64,000 nucleotides of DNA from an uncultured Collinsella sp. Its GTDB lineage: Bacteria > Actinomycetota > Coriobacteriia > Coriobacteriales > Coriobacteriaceae. The translations under genes and the position numbers were made by a program. Location of the stretch: contig CABRFA010000005.1 in the NCBI GenBank assembly GCA_902470065.1, forward strand, positions 3,745 through 67,744, in the 5' to 3' direction. Position 1 is the stretch's first letter, and every line of letters begins with the position of its first letter. Below the pieces are notes generated by a model that saw only the letters and a list, made by a program, of their open reading frames with translations, did not search any database and was not told where the DNA came from. Below, one piece after another: positions 34,073 through 43,191 of this stretch.

Positions 34073-35632
34073 ATGGAAACGTTGATTCTCGCCCTGCTCG
34101 CGACTCCTTTGGTGTTCTCGCTGGTTATGGCGTTTTTGCCCAAGAACACGTCCTATAACGTGTTTGCCGGTCTCAACCTGGTCTCCGTCGCAGCCGTCCT
34201 GGTGCTGTCGATTGTGACGGCCGGTGACGTCCTTATGAGCGGCGAAACCGCGAGCGCTCTTGGCCTGTGGTTCCACCTCGATTCGCTGGGCGCCATCTTT
34301 GTGCTGCTCATCGGCTTTATCGGTTTTCTTACGGGGCTGTTCTCGCTGCCCTATGTAAAGGCCGATATCGATGAGGGCTCCATGCCCGCCGAGCGCGCCA
34401 AGCAGTATTTTGCACTGTTTAGTCTGTTCGTGTTTACCATGCTGCTCGCGTGCCTGTCCAACAACATGATCCTCACGTGGGCCGCCGTGGAGGCAACCAC
34501 GCTTTCCACCGTGTTCCTGGTGGGTATCTACAAGAACAAGACGGCTCTCGAGGCTTCTTGGAAGTATGCGATGGTCTGCACCGCCGGCGTGGCCTTCGGC
34601 CTGTTCGGTACGCTGCTGATCTACGCCAACGCCGCCGACGTGATTCCCAACGCCCACGAGGCCGCATTCCTGTCGTGCGTGCTGCCGTATGCCGACCAGT
34701 TCGACCCGACGCTCATGCGCCTCGCCTTTGCGTTTATCGTGATCGGCTTTGGCACCAAGGCCGGCCTGTTCCCCATGCACACTTGGCTGCCCGATGCCCA
34801 CTCCCAGGCCCCGAGCCCTGTCTCGGCCCTGCTCTCGGGCGTGCTGCTTAAGTGCGCCATGCTTGTGATCATGCGCTTCTACGGATTTACTATCCAGGCC
34901 GTGGGCGCCGAGTATCCGCAGCTTTTGCTGTTGATCGTCGGCACGCTGTCCATTTTGGTGGCGGCACTTTCTATGTTCCGCCAGGACGACCTCAAGCGCC
35001 GCTTTGCGTACTCGTCTGTGGAGAACGTGGGCGTTATCGCCCTGTGCCTGGGTATCGGTGGCCCGCTGGGTATCGCCGCGGCCCTGCTGCACTGCGTGTT
35101 CCACGGCTTTACCAAGACGCTTGCCTTCTGCGTGTCCGGCAACATCCAGCACGCCTTTGGCACGCGTAGCCTGGCCAAGATCCAGGGCGTCGTCGAGGTT
35201 GCCCCCGCAACCGCCGCGCTCGCCATCCTGGCGCTGCTCGGTCTTGCCGCCTTCCCGCCCTTTGGCATGTTTATCTCTGAGTTCCTGACTTTTGTCGCCG
35301 GCGTTACCGCCGGTCCCATGTGGCTGGTCGTCGTGGTCGCCCTCGGTCTTACCGTGGCCATCTCCGCGCTCACCCGCATCGCACTCAAGTCGGTATTCGG
35401 CCATGCGCCCCAGGGCATGGGCAAGCATGAGGCCCCGGCGCTCATGCTTATCCCCGAAATCATCCTGGCTGTCATGATCTTGTGGTTTGGCATCGCCACC
35501 CCGCTGCCTCTCGTGCACGGTGTGGAGACCGCGACTGGCATCGTGCTCGAGCAGAGCACCGAGGAACTTCACGCGACGCCGATGTACCGCGCTGTGTTCG
35601 GTACCGAGACCGCTCAGAGCGAGGTGGAGTAA
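34073..35632 (+). CDS. hyfF: Hydrogenase-4 component F, antiporter-like subunit
   Basis: A 519-residue third antiporter-like subunit (E. coli HyfF 526). It has the WAAVEATTLSTVFLVGIYKNK segment, FGTKAGLFPMHTWLPDAHSQAPSP with the helix-broken lysine, SALLSGVLLKCAMLVI and YSSVENVGVIALCLG. Starts 3 bases after hyfE. Together with HyfB and HyfD it gives three candidate proton channels. Confidence 0.95.
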   Translation: METLILALLATPLVFSLVMAFLPKNTSYNVFAGLNLVSVAAVLVLSIVTAGDVLMSGETASALGLWFHLDSLGAIFVLLIGFIGFLTGLFSLPYVKADIDEGSMPAERAKQYFALFSLFVFTMLLACLSNNMILTWAAVEATTLSTVFLVGIYKNKTALEASWKYAMVCTAGVAFGLFGTLLIYANAADVIPNAHEAAFLSCVLPYADQFDPTLMRLAFAFIVIGFGTKAGLFPMHTWLPDAHSQAPSPVSALLSGVLLKCAMLVIMRFYGFTIQAVGAEYPQLLLLIVGTLSILVAALSMFRQDDLKRRFAYSSVENVGVIALCLGIGGPLGIAAALLHCVFHGFTKTLAFCVSGNIQHAFGTRSLAKIQGVVEVAPATAALAILALLGLAAFPPFGMFISEFLTFVAGVTAGPMWLVVVVALGLTVAISALTRIALKSVFGHAPQGMGKHEAPALMLIPEIILAVMILWFGIATPLPLVHGVETATGIVLEQSTEELHATPMYRAVFGTETAQSEVE

Positions 35633-35635
35633 CGA

Positions 35636-37408
35636 ATGATTGAAACTGAGAACAAGGTGTATGCCCGTCGCTGCGAGAGCCATGTCGAGGCCCTGCGCCG
35701 CGCCGTTCCGGGCTGCATCGAGAAGGTCGAGTGGCAGTGCGAGGACCAGCTGACGATTACCGTCAAGCAGGACAAGCTGCCCGAGGCCGTCCACTACCTG
35801 TATTACGAGCGCTACGGCTGGATTCCCGTGATCATCGGCAACGATGAACGCAGCCTGTGCGGCCGTTACGCCGTGTACTACGTCATCTCCATGGAGGGGG
35901 AGGACCCCGGCTGGGTGACCGTGCGTACCGAGGTCGATCCCGCCAAGATGACGTTCCCGTCCGTGACGCCGTTCGTCCCCGCCTGCGTGTGGGGCGAGCG
36001 CGAGCTTCGCGACATGTTCGGCCTGATTCCCGAGGGTCTGCCCGACCGTCGCCGCCTGGTGCTTCCCGACGATTGGCCCAGCGGCCTGTACCCGCTGCGC
36101 AAGGACTCCATGGACTACCGCTTCCGTCCCGCTCCCGCGAGCGACATGGAAAACTACGAGTTTTTGGCCGATACCAAGGGCAAGGAGACCACGCTCGTTC
36201 CCATGGGCCCGTTGCACATTACCTCCGACGAGCCCGGCCACTTCCGCCTGTTCGTTGAGGGCGAGACGATCGTCGACGCCGACTACCGTCTGTTTTACGT
36301 GCACCGCGGCATGGAGAAGGTCGCCGAGACGCGCCTGAACTATGACGCCGTGACGTTCCTCGCCGACCGCATCTGCGGCATCTGCGGCTGCGCCCACTCG
36401 GTTGCCTATGCCGAGGCCGTCGAGCGCGCCCAGGGCATTCATGTCCCGCCGCGCGCCCAGTACATCCGCGCTATCATGCTCGAGGTTGAGCGCCTGCACT
36501 CGCATCTGCTCAACATTGGCCTGGCGTCGCACTACACGGGCTTCGACTCCGGCTTCCAGCAGTTCTTCCGCGTCCGCGAGAAGTCCATGGACCTGGCCGA
36601 GAAGCTCTCCGGTCACCGCAAGACCTACGGCCTCAACGTGATCGGCGGCGTGCGTCGCGACATTTTGGCCGAGCAGAAGCTTTCCACGCTCACGACCATC
36701 CACCAGCTGCGCTCCGAGGTTCAGGAACTCGTCGACGTCTTGCTCTCCACGCCCAACTTTATTGAGCGTACGAGTGGCATCGGCATCTTGGACCGCAAGA
36801 TCGCACGCGACTTCTCGCCGGTCGGTCCGCTCATGCGCGGCTCGGGCTATGCCCGCGACGTGCGTTTTGACCATCCCTTCGACGGCTACGCCGATCCGGA
36901 CGTTCAAAAGATGCACGCCGCCACGGCCGACACCTGCGATGCCTTCGGCCGTACCGCCGTTCGCATCCAGGAGGTCTACGATTCGATCGACATGATCGAG
37001 ACCATGCTCGAGAACTGCCCGTCGGGCCCCATCCTCACCACGGATTGGGAGTACACCCCGCACAAGTACGCCATCGGCGCCACCGAGGCGCCGCGCGGCG
37101 AGGACGTGCACTGGGCCATGCTCGGCAACAACCAGAAGTGCTACCGCTGGCGCGCCAAGGCCGCCACGTACAGCAACTGGCCGGTCCTGCGCTACATGTT
37201 CCGCGGCAACACCGTGGGCGACGCGGCGCTGATCGTCGGCTCGCTCGACCCGTGCTACTCCTGCACCGACCGCGTGACGGTGACCGATGTTGCCGCCAAG
37301 CGCGACCACGTGCTCGACAAGGAGCAGTTCGAGAACGTCTGGCGCGACAAGTCGCCGCTTGCGGGCGAGGGCACCATGGCCGCTCCGCTCGATGAGGAGG
37401 CGCTCTAA
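35636..37408 (+). CDS. hyfG: Hydrogenase-4 large subunit, [NiFe] catalytic protein
   Basis: A 590-residue fusion of a NuoC-like 30-kDa domain (residues 1 to about 150, with ERELRDMFGLIPEGLPDRRRL) and a NuoD/hydrogenase large subunit. The nickel ligands are in RICGICGCAHS (C247, C250) and DPCYSCTDR (C540, C543). A C-terminal extension of about 47 residues after the last cysteine pair is presumably removed by HycI. Group 4a membrane-bound hydrogenase making H2. Starts 3 bases after hyfF. Ni-insertion genes (hyp) are not in the window. Confidence 0.96.
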   Translation: MIETENKVYARRCESHVEALRRAVPGCIEKVEWQCEDQLTITVKQDKLPEAVHYLYYERYGWIPVIIGNDERSLCGRYAVYYVISMEGEDPGWVTVRTEVDPAKMTFPSVTPFVPACVWGERELRDMFGLIPEGLPDRRRLVLPDDWPSGLYPLRKDSMDYRFRPAPASDMENYEFLADTKGKETTLVPMGPLHITSDEPGHFRLFVEGETIVDADYRLFYVHRGMEKVAETRLNYDAVTFLADRICGICGCAHSVAYAEAVERAQGIHVPPRAQYIRAIMLEVERLHSHLLNIGLASHYTGFDSGFQQFFRVREKSMDLAEKLSGHRKTYGLNVIGGVRRDILAEQKLSTLTTIHQLRSEVQELVDVLLSTPNFIERTSGIGILDRKIARDFSPVGPLMRGSGYARDVRFDHPFDGYADPDVQKMHAATADTCDAFGRTAVRIQEVYDSIDMIETMLENCPSGPILTTDWEYTPHKYAIGATEAPRGEDVHWAMLGNNQKCYRWRAKAATYSNWPVLRYMFRGNTVGDAALIVGSLDPCYSCTDRVTVTDVAAKRDHVLDKEQFENVWRDKSPLAGEGTMAAPLDEEAL

Positions 37409-37409
37409 T

Positions 37410-38126
37410 ATGCTGAAGCTTTGGAAGGTTAACGCCAAGGCCGGCGACGCGACGGTCAAGTACCCGTTTGCGCCGTTCCCCACCAACAAGGACATGCGCG
37501 GCAAGCCCGAGCACAATGCCGAGCTCTGCATCGCCTGCGGTGCCTGCGGCGTGGCGTGCCCGGCCGATGCCATTCGCATGGACACCGACCTTGCGGCCGA
37601 TACCATCACCTGGTCGATCGACTACGGTCGCTGCATCTTCTGCGGCCGTTGCGAGGAGGCCTGCCCCATGGAGGCCATCAAGCTCACTGAGGAGTTTGAG
37701 CTGGCCGTCATGAGCAAGGACGACCTCACCAGCAAGAGCGTCTACACGCTCGAGCATTGCTCGCGCTGCGGCAAGCCGTTTGCCCCGCACAAGGAGATCG
37801 ACTACGCCAAGCGCCTGCTGCAAAAGGCCGGCGGCATGGAGGCCGAGCAGGCCGCCCGCACCGTCGGTATGTGCCAGGAGTGCAAGCGCGAGCTCGACGC
37901 CCTGCGCGCCGCATCGGCCGTAAAGACCGGCAACGCGCACGGCATGGCTGCCAACGAGACGCTTGCGTCCGGCGAGCCCCAGGGCCCCGGCATGGAGTAT
38001 CTGGGCGGCCACGGCGTGAACCCGGAGTATATCGACCGCGAGCTTAACCCCGATGCGCCCGAGATTCCCGCCGGTCCGGCGCCGGTCGAGGGCATCATCA
38101 TGGATTTTGAAACGAAGGAGGAGTAA
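37410..38126 (+). CDS. hyfH: Hydrogenase-4 component H, [4Fe-4S] subunit (NuoI-like)
   Basis: A 238-residue protein with two ferredoxin motifs, CIACGACGVACP and CIFCGRCEEACP, as in HyfH/HycF. Two further CxxC pairs (CSRCGKPF and CQECKRE) form a zinc-like site. It is about 55 residues longer than E. coli HyfH because of an acidic, glycine-proline-rich tail. It relays electrons between HyfA and HyfI. ATG 37410 starts 1 base after the hyfG stop. Confidence 0.93.
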   Translation: MLKLWKVNAKAGDATVKYPFAPFPTNKDMRGKPEHNAELCIACGACGVACPADAIRMDTDLAADTITWSIDYGRCIFCGRCEEACPMEAIKLTEEFELAVMSKDDLTSKSVYTLEHCSRCGKPFAPHKEIDYAKRLLQKAGGMEAEQAARTVGMCQECKRELDALRAASAVKTGNAHGMAANETLASGEPQGPGMEYLGGHGVNPEYIDRELNPDAPEIPAGPAPVEGIIMDFETKEE

Positions 38127-38128
38127 CC

Positions 38129-38911
38129 ATGGCCGAACCCACGCTTTTGCCCGAGCGGCTTCAGTACCGCCCGACCAAGATCGAGCTCGACGAGAGCATC
38201 GAGAAGGCCAAGGCGACCCTTCTTAAGAAGATCAAGCGCTCGGTGTACGTCTACCGTGTCGACTGCGGCGGCTGCAACGGCTGCGAGATCGAGATCTTCG
38301 GTTCCATCACGCCCGTCTTTGACGTCGAGCGCTTTGGCATCAAGGTCGTGCCCTCGCCCCGTCACGCCGATGTGCTGCTGTACACCGGCGCCGTGACGCG
38401 TGCCATGCGCATGCCGGCCCTGCGCGCGTTTGAGGCCGCACCCGATCCCAAGATCGTGGTGTCCTATGGCGCGTGCGGCTGCACCGGCGGCATCTTCTAC
38501 GACAACTACTGCGTCTGGGGCGGCACGGATAAGATTCTGCCGGTCGATGTCTACATCCCCGGCTGCCCGCCCAGCCCCGCGCAGACCGTCTACGGCTTTG
38601 CCATGGCACTTGGCCTGCTGGACCAAAAGCTCCATGCCGAGACTACGGTGGAGGCTGCCGGCGAGCAGGCCGATATCCTGCACCCCGGCGTGCCGTACAA
38701 GCTGCGCGTTGCCATCGAGCGCGAGGCTCGCGCCATGAGCGGCTACCGTTACGGCCGCGACCTGGCCAACGAGTTTATGGATACGCTCGAGGACGCGCCC
38801 AAGGGTGATATCCGAGGTGCCATGGCGCTGCTCATCGACAAGCAGGACGATCCGCGCCGCGTTGAGGTCTACTCGGCGCTGCAGGATCTGGTGCTGGCCG
38901 GAGGTCGCTAG
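38129..38911 (+). CDS. hyfI: Hydrogenase-4 component I, small subunit (NuoB-like)
   Basis: A 260-residue protein carrying the proximal [4Fe-4S] cluster next to the NiFe site. Cluster cysteines are in DCGGCNGCEIEIFG (C46, C49, C52 region), YGACGCTGG and PGCPPSP. Size matches HyfI (252). Two bases after hyfH. Confidence 0.95.
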   Translation: MAEPTLLPERLQYRPTKIELDESIEKAKATLLKKIKRSVYVYRVDCGGCNGCEIEIFGSITPVFDVERFGIKVVPSPRHADVLLYTGAVTRAMRMPALRAFEAAPDPKIVVSYGACGCTGGIFYDNYCVWGGTDKILPVDVYIPGCPPSPAQTVYGFAMALGLLDQKLHAETTVEAAGEQADILHPGVPYKLRVAIEREARAMSGYRYGRDLANEFMDTLEDAPKGDIRGAMALLIDKQDDPRRVEVYSALQDLVLAGGR

Positions 38912-39493
38912 ATGGAGCTCACGGACCGCTCTGGTTACTTTGCGGGCCCCGGTATGCTCGGCGGCTCCTTTGGCGATGCCTCGCGCGCAAGCGACGAGGC
39001 CGCCGAGGGCGTCGCCGACCCCTGCCTGGGCCATGCGCCCGACCAGGTGGTCTTCTATGAGCTCACGCGTAAGTTTGTGGAGACCGAGGAAGACGTTCCC
39101 CAGGAGGCCTGCGACGTGCTGTACTACACGCTCGCCGTGGGCCACCACACCGGCGTGCTCGATTGCTTTGAGCCGCGCCTGTCGGTGCCGGTGGATGTCT
39201 TCTATTCGCTCGTCGACGCGCTGCCGGAGGGGGAGGCCAAGACCAAGTTCGAGGCCATCCGCTCCTTTGGCGAGTGCCAGCTTGACAAGGCGGTGGTGCC
39301 GTCGCTGCTCGAGGCCTGCGACACGCTGCTCGACGAGCGCGGTTTTCGCGGCTCGGCCAAGGCCGGCATCTCGGTGTTCGATGACGACTTTGGCCTGCAT
39401 GCCCAGCAGGTCGCGTTTCTGATGAAGTTCCGCGATCTGGTTGAGCGCGTGCGCGATGTGTCGGGCGTGTACCTGACGGGAAGGTTGCAGTAA
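38912..39493 (+). CDS. hycH: Formate hydrogenlyase maturation protein, HycH/HyfJ family
   Basis: A 193-residue soluble protein. VVFYELTRKFVETEEDVP, YYTLAVGHHTGVLDCFE and VFDDDFGLHAQQVAFLM resemble HycH/HyfJ, needed for assembly of FHL but absent from the finished complex. It starts the base after hyfI stops and its TAATG overlaps the next gene. Confidence 0.85.
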   Translation: MELTDRSGYFAGPGMLGGSFGDASRASDEAAEGVADPCLGHAPDQVVFYELTRKFVETEEDVPQEACDVLYYTLAVGHHTGVLDCFEPRLSVPVDVFYSLVDALPEGEAKTKFEAIRSFGECQLDKAVVPSLLEACDTLLDERGFRGSAKAGISVFDDDFGLHAQQVAFLMKFRDLVERVRDVSGVYLTGRLQ

Positions 39494-39996
39494 TGGGTCG
39501 CGTTGTGGATGGACGTGTGAACGGCGCCCCGTTTGCGGGTATCGTGCTCACGGCGGGAAGTGTGCTGCGTGCCGACGATGCCGCCGGCCCCGTGCTCTCC
39601 AAAAAGATGGAGGACGCGCCCATTGCCGGTTGGTACACCATCGACGGTGGCCAAACGCCCGAGGACGACATCATCGAGGTCAAGCGCGAGCGTCCGCCTC
39701 GCCTGGTCTTGGTCGATGCCGCCGACATGGCGCTGCCCGTCGGTGCCATCCGCCTGCTCGACAAGCGCGATGTGGCCCGCAAGTCGATGTTCACCACGCA
39801 TTCGCTTCCTTTGTCGATTCTGATCGAAGAGATTGAGCAATCGTGTGATGATATCGTCTTCGTTGGGATTCAGCCGGGCGACACGGAGTTCTACAACCCC
39901 ATGTCCCCGGAAGTCTTTGACGCCGTCGACGCCGTGTACGACGCCGTGGCAGCCAACGACTTTTCCCGCTTTGTCCGCTTGGGGCAAGAGCAATAG
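39493..39996 (+). CDS. hycI: Hydrogenase maturation endopeptidase HycI
   Basis: A 167-residue protease that trims the C-terminus of HyfG after nickel insertion. The metal-sensing region is TAGSVLRADDAAGP near residue 20, and VLVDAADMALPVGAI follows, with SLPLSILIEEIEQSCDDIVFVGIQP characteristic of HycI. ATG overlaps the hycH stop by one base. The presence of the 47-residue extension in HyfG supports this job. Confidence 0.92.
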   Translation: MGRVVDGRVNGAPFAGIVLTAGSVLRADDAAGPVLSKKMEDAPIAGWYTIDGGQTPEDDIIEVKRERPPRLVLVDAADMALPVGAIRLLDKRDVARKSMFTTHSLPLSILIEEIEQSCDDIVFVGIQPGDTEFYNPMSPEVFDAVDAVYDAVAANDFSRFVRLGQEQ

Positions 39997-40035
39997 GAGC
40001 GCTTGTCCCTGCTGATTAGGAAAGAAGTGATTGAC

Positions 40036-40875
40036 ATGGCAGATTCCAAGGCAGAATATCCCGCTCCCGATTGCCTGGCACCCGCCGCGATCGAGGCCAA
40101 GACCGAGGCCGCCGGCGTGACCAAGGCCAACCTGCCGGTCGCAAAGGCCTTTCTGTTGGCAATGTTCGCCGGTGCGTTCATCGCCTTCGGCGGCCTGTTC
40201 TTTACCGTGTTCTTGAGCGATAGCACGCTGGGCTGGGGCGCCCAGCGCGTCGTGGGCGGCCTGTGCTTTTGCCTGGGCCTGGTGCTCGTGCTGGTGTGCG
40301 GCGCCGAGCTGTTCACCGGTAATTCGCTTATGGTCTGCGCGCTCAAGAGCAAAAAGATCACCCTGGTCCAGATGCTCAAGGCTTGGGTCGTCGTATGGGT
40401 CGGTAACTTTGCTGGTGCCCTGTTCATCGTCTTTTTGGTGTACATGGCTGGCATTTACAAGCTCAACGGCGAGGCGGTCGCCAATTCCATGGTGAGCGTC
40501 GCCGCCGGCAAGGTGACGATCGACTGGGTGACGATCTTCTTCCGCGGCATCCTGTGCAACATCTTTGTGTGCCTGGCCGTGTGGATCGGTACCGCCGGCA
40601 AGACCGTGGTCGATAAGGTTGTGGGCATTCTGCTGCCCATCGCCGCCTTTGTGGCCTGCGGTTTTGAGCACTGCGTCGCCAACATGTACTTTTTGCCCAT
40701 GGGTGCCGTGATGCATGCGTGCGGCTATGGTGCCAAGGTTGCCGGGGCCGATGCGCTCAACGTCGCGGGTATTGCGTTTAACCTATCCGCCGCCACGCTG
40801 GGCAACATCGTGGGCGGTGCGGTTCTGATCGCGCTCGGCTATTGGTTTGTCTACGCCAAGAAGTCCGAGGCGTAA
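40036..40875 (+). CDS. focA: Formate/nitrite transporter family channel
   Basis: A 279-residue FNT family protein with six helices. LAMFAGAFIAFGGLFFTVF is the first helix, followed by LVLVCGAELFTGNSLMV, WVGNFAGALFIVFLVYMAGI, FFRGILCNIFVCLAVW and GFEHCVANMYFLPMG with the central histidine. It moves formate (probably both directions) and feeds FHL. ATG 40036; the ribosome site GAAAGAAG is modest. Last gene of the FHL operon. Confidence 0.93.
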   Translation: MADSKAEYPAPDCLAPAAIEAKTEAAGVTKANLPVAKAFLLAMFAGAFIAFGGLFFTVFLSDSTLGWGAQRVVGGLCFCLGLVLVLVCGAELFTGNSLMVCALKSKKITLVQMLKAWVVVWVGNFAGALFIVFLVYMAGIYKLNGEAVANSMVSVAAGKVTIDWVTIFFRGILCNIFVCLAVWIGTAGKTVVDKVVGILLPIAAFVACGFEHCVANMYFLPMGAVMHACGYGAKVAGADALNVAGIAFNLSAATLGNIVGGAVLIALGYWFVYAKKSEA

Positions 40876-40897
40876 GGTGCCGTCTGTTTGACGTTGG

Positions 40898-40933
40898 GCC
40901 TCCCGCGGGGCGTTGCCGTGCGGGAGGCTTTTT
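40898..40933 (+). terminator. Terminator of the FHL operon
   Basis: GCCTCCCGC (40898-40906) pairs with GCGGGAGGC (40920-40928), then TTTTT. Confidence 0.92.
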
Positions 40934-40997
40934 GGGTCTGGGGCTCGTTGCTGGGCTGTTTGCCTGTTGTGTTTGGCTTGCGAAAGGGGTAATCGAG

Positions 40998-43115
40998 ATG
41001 GCATCTGCTGTGGAGCGTGACGATCGCGATGTGGTGACGACATGCGGGGGATGCTATGCCGATTGCGCCTTTGCGGCCCATGTTGAGGATGGGCGTGTGG
41101 TGGCCGAGTTGCCGGTGCCGGGGCATCCGTGCGGTGCGCGTGCCCTGTGCGCCCGCGGACGGCATCGCCTGGCAATGCCGTTTGACGAGCGCGACCGCAT
41201 TGTGCACCCCATGCGACGCCGCCGGGATGGCTCGGGGTTTGATGCGATTACCTGGGACGAGGCGTTTGCTCAGATTGCCGAGCGTCTTTTGGGGATTGTT
41301 GACGGGCATGGTCTGCGTGCGCTGGGCATGACGCTCGGCGTTCCTTCGTTCGACCGCTACTGGGCCTATCGCCTTATGCATGCGCTGGGTTCGCCCAACG
41401 TGTACGGTGCCGATGGCGCCTGCGAGGTAAGCCGACTTACCGGTTGGGAACACAGCCTGGGTTATAGTCCCGCCTCCGACCTGGCACATACTGATTGCAT
41501 CATGTATTTGGGGCGTTCCATCGTCGATTCGTCGACGATGGGGGCCGTTGATGCGCTCAACGATGCGCGCCGGCGCGGGGCGAAGATCATCGTGGTTGAC
41601 CCCCGGCGCAGCGGCTCGGCCGCGCTTGCCGATCGCTGGCTCCGCGTGCGCCCGGGCTGCGACTTGGCGCTGCTGTTGGGTATTGCCCGCGTGTTGATTG
41701 CCGAGGGCCTGTACGACCACGAGTTCGTGGACCGCTATACCACGGGTTTTGACGAGCTGGCGCAGGCGGCCCGTGCTTGGACGCCCGAGTGGGCCGAGTC
41801 GATGTGCGACGTGCCGGCCGCAGAGATTGTCGCCACGGCGCGCGATCTGGCTGCCGCCGCGCCTGCCGCTGTGGTGGATGCGGGCTTTCATGGTGGCATC
41901 GGTATCGCGTATGCCAATAGCACCCAGACCGCGCGCGCTATCTGCTTGGTCGATGTGCTGCTGGGCTGCATCGGACACGCGGGCGGCGCGCTCAATCCGC
42001 CCACGCCGCTTGTGTTGGGCGACCTCGATCCCATGCGCTTTGCGACGCCGCCGGTGCCGCGTGGGCCCAAGCTGGGGTCCGAGCGCTATCCTCTAGTCGA
42101 TCCGGTGCGCGGCCTGTGCACGACCATCGGTCAGTCGATTCTTGCTGGCGATTTGCGTGGGCTCATCGTCTATGCCAGTAACCCCGGTGCGGGCTATGGC
42201 AATGCACAGGCTTGGTTGGGTATTTTGCAGCAGCTCGACTTGCTCGTGACGATTGATATTCGCTGGTCCGAGACGGCGCGTGCTTCTGATTTCGTGCTGC
42301 CCGACGTGACGTATCTGGAGGCCGACCGCGGCGTGGGAACGGTGACAGGCGCCAACGATGCGCGCGTGTTCTACCGCAATGCCGTGCTGCCCGTGCAGCA
42401 TGACGACACGCGTCCCGGTCGGGAGATCTTTGCTGGTCTGGCGCAGGCGTGTGGCGTGGGCGAGTACTTCCAGTTTACGTCTGACGATCTGGCGGCTGCC
42501 CAGGTGGCGCCTTTTGGGATCAATCTGGACGAGCTCAAGGAACGCGGTTGGGCCGATACGGGCGTGGCGCTGCCGTCGCGCACGGGTGAGCCGGTGATTC
42601 CGCTTGCCGGCGGCAAGATTGCGCTGGCAAGTGACGTATGGGAGCGTGCCGGCCTGGGACGCGTGCCAGGCTGGATCGCGCCGATGGTGGAGCCCAGCCC
42701 GGGGATGTTTCGCCTCATTAGCGGTAACCGGCCCTTTGAGTCGCATACCTCGCGCAGGCTTGCGGTCCAAGGTGCCGCCGAGGCTGGGTCGGACCTGGAT
42801 GCCGTGCAGATGAATGCCGATGTCGCTGCGCGCATGGGCATCTTCGACGGCGAGATCGTCGAACTCGTGAGCGATTTGGGCCGCGACCGCGTGCACGTGG
42901 AGACGACGCCGTATCTGCATCCGGCGTGCATCTTCACCTCGGCCGCCCCCGGCGGGCGTTTGTTTGGCGCCGATGCCGGTGGCGCTCAAGCCTTGGGCGT
43001 GGGCCCGCTCGACCATACACCGTTGCGTTGGGACCCGTTGACGGGCGCCGCGCTCACCCAGGAAAACGCCGTTCGCGTGGAAAAGATCGCGGCACGCGAG
43101 GATAATAGCGATTGA
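40998..43115 (+). CDS. Orphan molybdopterin-dependent oxidoreductase (DMSO reductase superfamily)
   Basis: A 705-residue molybdopterin enzyme. The N-terminal [4Fe-4S] site is TCGGCYADC (C16, C19, C23) plus C51 in ALCARG. The metal ligand is probably the Cys of GADGACEVSRLTG, so it is not a selenoprotein. IIVVDPRRSGSA, FHGGIGIAYANSTQTARAI and VYASNPGAGYG are cofactor-binding blocks. No Tat signal, and no ferredoxin or membrane-anchor gene beside it, which is unusual. Start ATG 40998 follows AAAGGGG. Substrate unknown; sequence is closer to polysulfide/thiosulfate reductase-type proteins than to formate dehydrogenase, with low certainty. Confidence 0.82.
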   Translation: MASAVERDDRDVVTTCGGCYADCAFAAHVEDGRVVAELPVPGHPCGARALCARGRHRLAMPFDERDRIVHPMRRRRDGSGFDAITWDEAFAQIAERLLGIVDGHGLRALGMTLGVPSFDRYWAYRLMHALGSPNVYGADGACEVSRLTGWEHSLGYSPASDLAHTDCIMYLGRSIVDSSTMGAVDALNDARRRGAKIIVVDPRRSGSAALADRWLRVRPGCDLALLLGIARVLIAEGLYDHEFVDRYTTGFDELAQAARAWTPEWAESMCDVPAAEIVATARDLAAAAPAAVVDAGFHGGIGIAYANSTQTARAICLVDVLLGCIGHAGGALNPPTPLVLGDLDPMRFATPPVPRGPKLGSERYPLVDPVRGLCTTIGQSILAGDLRGLIVYASNPGAGYGNAQAWLGILQQLDLLVTIDIRWSETARASDFVLPDVTYLEADRGVGTVTGANDARVFYRNAVLPVQHDDTRPGREIFAGLAQACGVGEYFQFTSDDLAAAQVAPFGINLDELKERGWADTGVALPSRTGEPVIPLAGGKIALASDVWERAGLGRVPGWIAPMVEPSPGMFRLISGNRPFESHTSRRLAVQGAAEAGSDLDAVQMNADVAARMGIFDGEIVELVSDLGRDRVHVETTPYLHPACIFTSAAPGGRLFGADAGGAQALGVGPLDHTPLRWDPLTGAALTQENAVRVEKIAAREDNSD

Positions 43116-43191
43116 TTGACTCAGCCGATCGAATTGGCTGATAGTTTGACGTTCGAACGATTGATTCACCTTTGGTTTTGAAAGGTCGCAC

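Noticed and set aside
33680..37609. A 1309-codon open frame on the minus strand opposite hyfE-hyfH
   Set aside because: It is low-complexity, His/Arg/Gly-rich and antiparallel to hyf genes with clear homology; such frames arise from GC3 bias. Similar shadow frames at 29254-31494 and 57703-60774 were rejected for the same reason.
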